Source: Phycisphaerae bacterium | Lineage (GTDB): Bacteria; Planctomycetota; Phycisphaerae; UBA1845; UTPLA1 | Assembly: GCA_029259995.1 (NCBI GenBank) | Contig: JAJDEC010000512.1 | Location: 1-6,190, forward strand | DNA length: 6,190 bases | Direction of reading: 5' to 3' | Part shown: piece after piece, positions 1 to 5,604 of the stretch | How the letters are laid out: the number at the start of each line of letters is the position of its first letter | Numbering within the stretch: the first letter of the stretch is position 1 | Notes under the pieces: model-generated | Database searches by the model: none | Told to the model about the DNA's origin: nothing | The model's input: only the letters and a program-made list of their open reading frames with translations | Program-made: the position numbers and the translations under genes

Positions 1-1606
1 AACTCGCCCTGCTTGCGGCGAATCCCGCCATATAGTGGGCTCGCCAGTTGCTCGGGTCGCGATACAGGATCGCATCCACGATGCGCCGCGCTTCCTTCCA
101 GTGCCCCATGCGAAACGCGATCTGCGCCTGCAACGCCTGAAGCTCCATTGCATCGGGTTGTTGTGCCAGGCCCTTGTCAATCTCGACCAACGCGCCGGAA
201 AAATCGCCGGCGTCGAGGTGCGCACGGGCCTCTTTCAACTGCAACTGCACCAGCCGCGATCGTGCATCGGTCCGTGCCGCAGCAGCCTCCTGAGACGAAT
301 CGGAATAGGCCGAATAGAAATAAGTCGCGGCCAGAACCGAAACGGCGGCCACGCTGACGAGTGCGGTCTGCGTCTTCTTTCGGCGCAACCACTTGAGCGC
401 AAGGGCCGGGGCCGTGAGTTTCTTCGCCTGAATCGGCATGCCAAGCAGCCAGCGACGCAGGTCATCGGCGAGATCCCGGGCCGTGGCGTATCGCGCGGCG
501 CGATTTTTCTCAACCGCCTTCAGGCAAATCGTCTCCAGTTCGCTCGGTACGCTGACGCCGTGTCGACTCGGGGGGACGGCGTCCGTCTGGAGCACCTGGT
601 TCATCACTTCCCGATCGCTCTCGCCGCCGAACATGGGGCGGAATGCGAGTAGTTCGTAGAGCGTTGCGCCCAATGCGTAGACATCGATCTGCCGATCGAC
701 GCCGCCGATCGCGGGATCCAGTTGCTCCGGCGACATGTATCGACACGTCCCGACGATGGACCTGCTGACCGTCAGGGAATCTGTGTTCGAGGGCCTCGCC
801 AGCCCGAAATCGGAAATCATGAGCCGGCCGTCGGCTGCGAGGAGCAGGTTCGAAGGCTTGATATCGCGATGAATCACGCCATGTTCATGGGCGTAATGCA
901 ATGCGTCGGCGACTTCCGCAATCCAATGGGCAATCTTGCGATAGTACGCTCGATGATCGCCGCCAATTGGCGCATCGGCCGTGCGTGATATGGACTCGGC
1001 GGATTGTGCGGACTTGGTTGGGGACGCTGACGGCGACGAAGCCCCCAGAACGACATCGACGGCTCCCGATTCCTCTATTTCGCCGAGGATGTCCCGAAGC
1101 GATCGACCCTCGATGAGTTGCATCGCGTAATAGTGCGTGCCGTCGACCTCGTCGTAATCGTAAACGCCGATGATGTTCGTATGTTCGAGCCCAGCCGCGA
1201 GCTCTGCCTCGCGCCGGAATCGCGCTTTCGATTCAGGCCTGACAACGCCCAACAGCGCCGGCAACACCTTGATCGCAACGAGTCGATTCAGCTTGGCCTG
1301 CCGGGCTCGATAGACGATTCCCATGCCGCCGCGACCGATTTCCTCGATGATCTGATAGTCAACGAGGATCTCGCTTAAGCGCCGCAACGGTTCCTGCACA
1401 TCAACCTGCGACTGGGCCCGCGCTTCGGTCGCCCAACAGAGTTCGTGCTCCAGCGACGACTGGGCGCTGATCGACTCCGCAAGCTTGCGACAGGGTTCGC
1501 ATTCGCTCAGGTGAACTGCAATCGTGTCGAGATTCGTCTGGTCATCGACGGAAAGCAACGTCTGCTCGATATCGTGCGCAAGAGGGCATGTCTGGAGCTT
1601 TTTCAT
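1..1606 (-). CDS. Membrane Ser/Thr protein kinase with N-terminal anti-sigma-type zinc motif and TPR-like region (3' end outside window)
   Basis: About 535 residues are visible; the C-terminus lies beyond position 1. Reading from the ATG at 1606, residues about 7-40 contain CP...HLSECEPC, an H-x3-C-x2-C motif like the zinc-binding anti-sigma fold. A full Hanks-type kinase domain follows (about 83-385): glycine loop GRGGMG (~90), VAIK lysine (~112), RREAE glutamate (~132), HRDIKPSN (~245), DFG (~265) and GTCRYMSPEQ (~285), so it should be catalytically active. An Ala/Ser-rich insertion (about 174-216) sits before helix E. A basic stretch then leads to one hydrophobic segment (about 413-430), and the part beyond it holds two TPR-like helical pairs. 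It probably phosphorylates Ser/Thr on cytoplasmic proteins while anchored in the membrane. It starts 58 bases after the sigma factor gene, so the sigma factor is a likely partner (inference). No other in-frame ATG exists in the gap, and no strong Shine-Dalgarno is seen. Confidence 0.93.
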   Translation of the reverse strand, partial: MKKLQTCPLAHDIEQTLLSVDDQTNLDTIAVHLSECEPCRKLAESISAQSSLEHELCWATEARAQSQVDVQEPLRRLSEILVDYQIIEEIGRGGMGIVYRARQAKLNRLVAIKVLPALLGVVRPESKARFRREAELAAGLEHTNIIGVYDYDEVDGTHYYAMQLIEGRSLRDILGEIEESGAVDVVLGASSPSASPTKSAQSAESISRTADAPIGGDHRAYYRKIAHWIAEVADALHYAHEHGVIHRDIKPSNLLLAADGRLMISDFGLARPSNTDSLTVSRSIVGTCRYMSPEQLDPAIGGVDRQIDVYALGATLYELLAFRPMFGGESDREVMNQVLQTDAVPPSRHGVSVPSELETICLKAVEKNRAARYATARDLADDLRRWLLGMPIQAKKLTAPALALKWLRRKKTQTALVSVAAVSVLAATYFYSAYSDSSQEAAAARTDARSRLVQLQLKEARAHLDAGDFSGALVEIDKGLAQQPDAMELQALQAQIAFRMGHWKEARRIVDAILYRDPSNWRAHYMAGFAASRAS

Positions 1607-1664
1607 CGACCGATCCGGATTCGTATAGGGAACGCGGCGCGAAATCGCATCGTCGTCCCGCCGC

Positions 1665-2258
1665 TTATTCGGCTTCGTCCAGCTTGTTAATTCGCCTGCG
1701 GATCATATTGAGCACGAGATGTCGAACGACGTACACGTGTCCGACCGACATGTTGAGCTGCTTTGCGACTTCCCCCGCAGGGACGCCATCGATCGCATAC
1801 ATGCGAAAGGCCTCCATCCGACGGGGCGAGATATCATCCGACGCCTGATCCAGGCACCAGAGAATGTCCTGCAACTGCCATTCTCGTTCCCAAATGTCCT
1901 CAAGGCTCGGAACGTCATCGGCACACACCGACACGTCCGCTTCCGAAGCGACAGGCAACGCAGCACGACGCGCGTTCTGGCGAATCTTGTTCTCCGTGAT
2001 TGTCCGGACCCAATGTCGAAACCGCCCCCGATCCCGGTCGTACCTGAAATCGCCGATATGCGACGAAATCGCGACCATGACCTGCTGGACGATGTCGTCG
2101 GCATCTTCATCCGACAATCCGCGCAATCGGGCGACGCGATAAATCGCGGGCCCGTAGCGGGAGAAGAACTCGCGCCAGGCACTCTGCCCCTCGGGCCCCT
2201 CGCCGAGCGTGGCGATGAGCGACGGACGCGTATCCGGAAATCTCTTTGGCTGGAGCAT
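1665..2258 (-). CDS. ECF-like RNA polymerase sigma factor (sigma-70 family), 197 aa
   Basis: The product should direct RNA polymerase to a specific promoter set. Region 2 covers about residues 27-95, with AWREFFSRYGPAIYRVAR, then DEDADDIVQQVMVAI, and the promoter-melting part RFRHWVRTITENKIRQ. Region 4, a helix-turn-helix, covers about 142-193, with SPRRMEAFRMYAIDGVPAGE and KQLNMSVGHVYVVRHLV. Regions 1.1 and 3 are absent, as expected for ECF factors, and the opening F-P-D-T-R-x-S-L is typical of planctomycete members. The frame stays open far upstream (to 2906), but that extension is Arg/Ser/His-rich with no family resemblance. I chose the ATG at 2258 because it starts where the family starts and has GGGGGA about 9 bases upstream; an ATG at 2282 would add only 8 residues. 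The kinase gene with an anti-sigma-like zinc motif directly downstream matches the known planctomycete pairing of ECF factors with Ser/Thr kinases. The exact ECF group cannot be assigned by eye. Confidence 0.9.
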   Translation of the reverse strand: MLQPKRFPDTRPSLIATLGEGPEGQSAWREFFSRYGPAIYRVARLRGLSDEDADDIVQQVMVAISSHIGDFRYDRDRGRFRHWVRTITENKIRQNARRAALPVASEADVSVCADDVPSLEDIWEREWQLQDILWCLDQASDDISPRRMEAFRMYAIDGVPAGEVAKQLNMSVGHVYVVRHLVLNMIRRRINKLDEAE

Positions 2259-2311
2259 GCGATGGAATCCCCCGCCTCGCATGATGCGAGTTCGAAGTGG
2301 TCGATGCCCCG

Positions 2312-2341
2312 ATTGTACCTCGTCGCCAGAGTTCATTCCAA
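2312..2341 (-). promoter_or_regulatory. Candidate promoter of the sigma factor-kinase operon
   Basis: Read on the minus strand, TTGGAA (2341-2336) and TACAAT (2317-2312) are separated by 18 bases. The -10 box matches the sigma-70 consensus at 5 of 6 positions and the -35 box at 4 of 6. Transcription would start near 2305, giving a leader of about 47 bases before the ATG at 2258. This would exclude the long upstream extension of the open frame. ECF operons are often autoregulated, but I cannot recognise an ECF-type promoter here. The call rests on pattern only. Confidence 0.4.
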
Positions 2342-2766
2342 GATTCGATCGATACACGGCGCTGAATCGCGGACGATGCCGTTGCTCGCCAGGTGACGCG
2401 ATTTCCTGCCTCAACCACCTATATGCCGGATTCCGGGATTTCTTACCGAGATTCCTGATTGCGGGAAGAATGCTCGCGACGCCCGCCCGGCCTGATGCAG
2501 AAGTTGCCGAAAAAATTGCTGATCCGAGTAAGAACACCCCTGATCGCGCATAAAGGTGCATGAGGGGGTGGCTGTTCCAAGCCGACATCGGCCGGACATG
2601 GCCCCTATCTTTGCCGGATGGGATCGACGTTGCATCACGACCTCGAGCCCGATCCGGGATGACCGAACGAAGATCGAATCGAACGCCGGCAAGGCCGTCA
2701 TGGCGAGGCGTTGCGTCCGTTTTCGGGCGTGGTTTCGGGGCGAATCCGGGCTTATGAGCGGGTTGA
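2342..2766. other. Divergent intergenic region without a convincing gene
   Basis: Several open frames cross this stretch on both strands, including the upstream continuation of the sigma factor frame. Their translations are rich in Arg, Ser, Pro and His, show no recognisable domain, and lack well-placed ribosome binding sites. I see short inverted repeats only, such as CACCCC (2535-2540) with GGGGTG (2565-2570), and no tRNA, IS element, CRISPR or clear terminator. It may hold regulatory sites for the two divergent operons or decayed coding sequence. Confidence 0.5.
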
Positions 2767-2796
2767 TTGATAAGGCGCTCCGCGTTCTGTGATAAT
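2767..2796 (+). promoter_or_regulatory. Candidate sigma-70 promoter with extended -10 for the secreted-protein array
   Basis: TTGATA (2767-2772) and GATAAT (2791-2796) are spaced by 18 bases, each matching consensus at 5 of 6 positions. TG at 2788-2789 one base before the -10 box makes an extended -10. The predicted start near 2803 leaves a leader of roughly 144 bases before the ATG at 2947. It is the best promoter-like sequence I found upstream of the array. Its -10 lies inside the first copy of a repeated TGTGATAA motif, so a regulator could act here. Confidence 0.5.
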
Positions 2797-2852
2797 GATC
2801 TTCGTTCCTTGCGATGTGATAACTGATCGCCCGAGTGCGATCGATGTGAAAA
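2788..2852 (+). repeat. Iterated TGTGATAA motif in the leader of the array
   Basis: TGTGATAATGATC at 2788-2800 recurs as TGTGATAACTGATC at 2815-2828, differing by one inserted base. A weaker third copy, TGTGAAAA, is at 2845-2852. Starts are 27 and 30 bases apart. The first copy overlaps the candidate -10 box and the others fall in the early transcribed leader. This could be a set of operator sites for an unknown regulator, or chance in a short region. Confidence 0.35.
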
Positions 2853-2931
2853 GCGAGTCCGCGGACCGATTCCCGTCTGATGGCTTGCCAGGATTAAGTG
2901 TGTCAAACGGGAATCCAGAAGAAGCTGGTAA

Positions 2932-2938
2932 AGGGAGA
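2932..2938 (+). promoter_or_regulatory. Ribosome binding site of array gene 1
   Basis: AGGGAGA lies 8 bases before the ATG at 2947 and fixes that start, which also begins a good signal peptide. Confidence 0.65.
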
Positions 2939-2946
2939 GAGATTAG

Positions 2947-3660
2947 ATGGTACGAAAGGCACTGATTGGCGTTTTCGCATTGGCGATGACAACGACGCTT
3001 GCAAATGCGGGCGTCATCGAAACGGGTAGCGAACGCTACGATTATGCGCTGGCGGCGAGCGCCGGCGGCAGCGACGGACCTTATCAGAACAACGGCCCGG
3101 CAATCTATGGCGCGTACGTTGACAGCACGACCGCCTTTGCGTCTGACAGCGGCGGCTCGGGCGATGCGCGCGGCGAGCAGACGTCGTCGATCGATCCCGG
3201 TGTTTACACCGCCGATCTGGAAGCCTTTGCCTCCGCATCCGCGCAGCCGTTCGAATCCGGCAGCGCCCGGTCCGACGCGTACTTCGAAGTCGCTTTCACC
3301 ACGACCGGTGCCGTCGACTTCACGCTTGACGGAAACGGCTCCGTCGCCGGCGGCGACTCCGTACTGCAGATCAGCCTCGTCAATGTCGGCGTCGGCGGCA
3401 CGCCGTCCCAGACGTTCGTGAACTACATCGGCGGCAACTCCTCGACCGTCCTCGCCGAAGCGGGCTCGCTTCTTCCCGGCGACTATGAACTTCGCGCGCA
3501 TGCATGGACCGACATTTCCTACTTCTTCGAGTTTGACGCCGAGTCCAACTCGTCGACGTCGGCAGCGAACTTTACGATGACGCTGACGCCGGAGCCGTCT
3601 TCGCTCCTCCTCCTCGTTCTCGGCGGCGTCGGCATGCTGCGACGACGACGCGCTGCGTAA
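2947..3660 (+). CDS. Secreted PEP-CTERM protein, array paralogue 1 (237 aa)
   Basis: This is an exported protein of unknown function. Residues 1-21 form a signal peptide (MVRKALIGVFALAM, then a likely cut after ANA). The middle of about 190 residues is the domain shared by all four array proteins: V-I-E-T-x-S-E-R near the start, GPAIYG, SSIDPGVY, YFEVAFTTTGAVDF, GGTPSQ, and LLPGDYELR near the end. It is acidic, Ser/Gly/Ala-rich and probably mostly beta strand. The tail at about 214-237 is a textbook PEP-CTERM signal: TPEPSS, hydrophobic LLLLVLGGVGML, then RRRR. In characterised families this tail is recognised by an exosortase (EpsH/XrtA type) and removed at the cell envelope. No exosortase is encoded in the window, so sorting would depend on one elsewhere. 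It is the most divergent copy together with paralogue 2 and lacks the Cys-Cys pair of copies 3 and 4. Membership of the PEP-CTERM class is secure; the role is unknown. Confidence 0.92.
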   Translation: MVRKALIGVFALAMTTTLANAGVIETGSERYDYALAASAGGSDGPYQNNGPAIYGAYVDSTTAFASDSGGSGDARGEQTSSIDPGVYTADLEAFASASAQPFESGSARSDAYFEVAFTTTGAVDFTLDGNGSVAGGDSVLQISLVNVGVGGTPSQTFVNYIGGNSSTVLAEAGSLLPGDYELRAHAWTDISYFFEFDAESNSSTSAANFTMTLTPEPSSLLLLVLGGVGMLRRRRAA

Positions 3661-3671
3661 CACAACTACCC

Positions 3672-3738
3672 GGAGATGAGACAAGCGTTTCGCGCCCGAG
3701 CCCGTCCCAAGACGACTCGGGCCGAAACGCCGATCTCC
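3672..3738 (+). terminator. Long bulged hairpin between array genes 1 and 2 (terminator, attenuator or processing site)
   Basis: The left arm (3686-3700, CGTTTCGCGCCCGAG) pairs with the right arm (3716-3729, CTCGGGCCGAAACG) in 14 base pairs with one bulged C at 3693. The loop itself folds: CGTC (3703-3706) pairs with GACG (3711-3714) across a CCAA tetraloop. An outer stem, GGAGAT (3672-3677) with ATCTCC (3733-3738), can extend it. It begins 11 bases after the stop of gene 1. The downstream CATTTCTTCTC is pyrimidine-rich but has no clean T run, so intrinsic termination is uncertain. Partial read-through, or a stabilising 3' end that makes gene 1 RNA more abundant, is equally possible. Confidence 0.6.
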
Positions 3739-3795
3739 CCGCCATTTCTTCTCAAAGTCCGGCGAAGAGCCACACACCACGAATTGCCACAGCAA

Positions 3796-4641
3796 ATGAC
3801 TCGAATCACTCTATTTTCAACGATCACGACGATCCTCTTCGCGACGGCGGCGGATGCACAAGTTGTCGAGACCGCTAGCGAGCGATTCACGCGTTCGGCG
3901 CCCGACGCGGCAAGCCAGATGATCGACACGCAGAACTTCGGACCGTCGATCTACGGAGACTTTGACGACTTTAACAACGAAGTCGCGAGTGGCGGCGGCG
4001 GAACGGGAACCGGAACGTCCGAACAGCATTCCTCCATTAGCCCACAAGCTTACAGCGGTACACTGATCGTCTCGGCGTCGGCGAATCCCGATTTCTTCGA
4101 CGTCTTCAACGGCTATGCCGAATCCTATTACGAAGTCGCGTTCAGCGTTTCGTCCACGATCGACTTCAACATCGCCGGGAGCGTGAATGCCCTCGGCGCG
4201 ATCAACGGCGAATCCTCCGACGCCAACATCGATATCGTCAGCATCTCGGGCGGAACGCCCACGCTGTCCGTCGTCGGAATTTCGAATGGCAACGACACGT
4301 TTGACGTGGGCGGCACGCTGCTGCCGGGCGACTACGAACTCCGCGTTCGGACCTTCGCGCTTGTGTCGCGGGTTTTTGAAGACACACCGGGCAGCGCCAT
4401 GGCGGATGCACAGTTCATGATGACATTCGACAGCGCTCCCGAGCCGATACTCGGCGATCTGGATTGCAGCGGCGACGTCGATGCAGGTGATGTCGGCCCG
4501 TTCGTTCAGGCAATGCTCGATCCGGACGGGTACGACGCAGCCTATCCCGATTGCGACAAGAATCTCGCGGACATGAATCAGGACCTGATACTCAACGGCG
4601 ATGATATCGCGACTTTCGCGGCCGCCGTCTTGACGCCTTGA
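3796..4641 (+). CDS. Secreted dockerin-like protein, array paralogue 2 (281 aa)
   Basis: Residues 1-21 are a signal peptide (MTRITLFSTITTILFATAADA, cut before Q). The shared domain follows with VVETASERF, FGPSIYG, SSISPQAY, GYAESYYEVAF, DFNIAGSVNALGAINGE, SGGTPT and LLPGDYELR. From residue 220 a 62-residue dockerin-like module holds two EF-hand loops: DLDCSGDVDAGD and DMNQDLILNGDD, each with acidic or polar residues at positions 1, 3, 5, 9 and 12 suited to calcium. The linker between the loops has a second Cys that may pair with the Cys in the first loop. Dockerins bind cohesins in cellulosomes; in Planctomycetota such modules are common on secreted proteins and their partner is generally unknown. 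The frame is open back to an ATG at 3676, but that start lies inside the hairpin and would bury the signal peptide, so 3796 is chosen. No Shine-Dalgarno precedes it. SAPEP just before the module aligns with the PEP motif of paralogue 1. Confidence 0.88.
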   Translation: MTRITLFSTITTILFATAADAQVVETASERFTRSAPDAASQMIDTQNFGPSIYGDFDDFNNEVASGGGGTGTGTSEQHSSISPQAYSGTLIVSASANPDFFDVFNGYAESYYEVAFSVSSTIDFNIAGSVNALGAINGESSDANIDIVSISGGTPTLSVVGISNGNDTFDVGGTLLPGDYELRVRTFALVSRVFEDTPGSAMADAQFMMTFDSAPEPILGDLDCSGDVDAGDVGPFVQAMLDPDGYDAAYPDCDKNLADMNQDLILNGDDIATFAAAVLTP

Positions 4642-4693
4642 ATTCCACTCTTGGCGAATTCAGATCGACGACAGGAATAAAAGGACTCGACAC
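4642..4693 (+). promoter_or_regulatory. Short gap with ribosome binding site of array gene 3
   Basis: This 52-base gap has AAGGA at 4681-4685, 8 bases before the ATG at 4694. It supports that start over a second Met six residues in. There is no clear promoter, so gene 3 is probably co-transcribed with gene 2. A 7-bp inverted repeat, TGAATTC/GAATTCA (4639-4645 and 4656-4662), overlaps the stop of gene 2 and is too weak to call a terminator. Confidence 0.55.
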
Positions 4694-5554
4694 ATGTCGC
4701 GTGTACAACGAATGACGACTCTGCTGTTGATGTCGGCGGCAACGCTCCAGGCGGACGTCACAGAATTTGGCAGCACGCGATTCGTCGTTTGCCGTAACCA
4801 GGGGGGCCAGAATGTCGATGGCCCGTATCAGATCGACGGCCCCTCCATCTATGGCCTGGTTGACGACTACGTCGAATCATTCGCCTGGGACGATATCGGA
4901 TTCCACGGCGGTTCCTCGCAGTCCTACCAGGACAGCGACATACAACACGGTATTTACCGCGTTGAGCTCGATGTGCGAACCGATGCCGGCGGTGGAACCA
5001 TGGGCAACGACATCGCCCTGGGCTATGCAGAGGCCTACTACGAGGTTCAGTTTACACTGTCGGAAGCGACCGACTTCAACGTCGCCGGCTCCTACAATGC
5101 CTTCGGATTCATCAACGGCGCCGTCTCGGAAACCGAAGTGCGCATCGACAGCCTCGGCGGCGGATCACCAAGCCAGGTAATCGCCTTCACCAACGACGAC
5201 TGCTGCCCGTCCGTGAATGTCGACGGGACGCTGCTGCCCGGCGACTACGCATTCATCGCTCGCTGCCTCGCCATCGTCGATCACTCGTTCATGATGTCGT
5301 ACACGGACTCGAACGCGCAGACCAATGTCACGATGACGCTCGACGTGCCGCAACCCGATCCGCTCGGAGACATGGATTGCAGCGGCGCCGTTGATGCCGC
5401 CGACATCGAGCCTTTCATTCTGGCGCTGCTGGATCCCGATGGATACGACGTCGCGTTTCCGAACTGCGACAAGGACCGTGCCGACATGAATGAGGACACG
5501 CTTCGCGATGGCGGAGATGTCGGCGACTTCATCAACGCAATGCTGGCGATCTGA
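4694..5554 (+). CDS. Secreted dockerin-like protein, array paralogue 3 (286 aa)
   Basis: The signal peptide (residues about 1-20, MSRVQRMTTLLLMSAATLQA) precedes the shared domain: VTEFGSTRF, VDGPYQIDGPSIYG, GGSSQSYQDSDI, GYAEAYYEVQF, DFNVAGSYNAFGFINGA, GGGSPSQ and GTLLPGDYAF. It carries an adjacent Cys pair (DDCCPSVN) found also in paralogue 4 but not in 1 or 2, plus two further Cys that paralogue 4 lacks (VVCRNQ and ARCLAI). From residue 225 a 62-residue dockerin-like module has two EF-hand loops, DMDCSGAVDAAD and DMNEDTLRDGGD, with calcium-ligand positions kept, and a linker Cys as in paralogue 2. VPQPDP precedes the module, where paralogue 1 has its PEP motif. By eye more than half of the residues match paralogue 4 across the shared domain, so the two look like the most recent duplicates. 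Function is unknown; an extracellular or envelope-associated structural or binding role is inferred. Confidence 0.92.
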   Translation: MSRVQRMTTLLLMSAATLQADVTEFGSTRFVVCRNQGGQNVDGPYQIDGPSIYGLVDDYVESFAWDDIGFHGGSSQSYQDSDIQHGIYRVELDVRTDAGGGTMGNDIALGYAEAYYEVQFTLSEATDFNVAGSYNAFGFINGAVSETEVRIDSLGGGSPSQVIAFTNDDCCPSVNVDGTLLPGDYAFIARCLAIVDHSFMMSYTDSNAQTNVTMTLDVPQPDPLGDMDCSGAVDAADIEPFILALLDPDGYDVAFPNCDKDRADMNEDTLRDGGDVGDFINAMLAI

Positions 5555-5588
5555 ACAAGATGTATCGCAATCAGCTTCAAGAACACCC

Positions 5589-5598
5589 AGGAAGGTGA
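5589..5598 (+). promoter_or_regulatory. Strong ribosome binding site of array gene 4
   Basis: AGGAAGGTGA is the best Shine-Dalgarno in the window, placed 6 bases before the ATG at 5605. It lies in the 50-base gap after gene 3, in which no promoter or terminator is evident, consistent with an operon. Confidence 0.7.
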
Positions 5599-5604
5599 CT
5601 CATC

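Noticed and set aside
35..652. 205-codon plus-strand open frame opposite the kinase
   Set aside because: It is antisense to the kinase catalytic, membrane and TPR-like regions, with no domain or ribosome binding site.
1719..2396. 225-codon plus-strand open frame opposite the sigma factor
   Set aside because: It is a shadow of the sigma factor gene, whose region 2 and region 4 motifs are unmistakable on the other strand.
2535..2570. Inverted repeat CACCCC/GGGGTG as a terminator
   Set aside because: Only 6 base pairs across a loop of more than 20 bases, no T run, and no convincing gene ends there.
2259..2906. Open frame extending the sigma factor by 216 codons upstream (413 aa in total)
   Set aside because: The extension is rich in Arg, Ser, His and Pro, has no ECF-family counterpart, and runs through candidate promoters. 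The ATG at 2258 fits the family start.
2752..3795. 347-codon minus-strand open frame opposite array gene 1
   Set aside because: It is antisense to a clear PEP-CTERM gene, is Arg/Gly/Val-biased with no recognisable domain, and also covers the hairpin. It looks like a GC-driven shadow frame.
3676..3795. Upstream ATG giving array protein 2 a 40-residue N-terminal extension
   Set aside because: It would place a typical signal peptide at residue 41, the extension is basic and unlike the paralogues, and the ATG lies in the outer stem of the hairpin.
4639..4662. Inverted repeat TGAATTC/GAATTCA as a terminator after array gene 2
   Set aside because: It is short and AT-rich with no T tract; it arises from two GAATTC palindromes. 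The close gene spacing argues for read-through.
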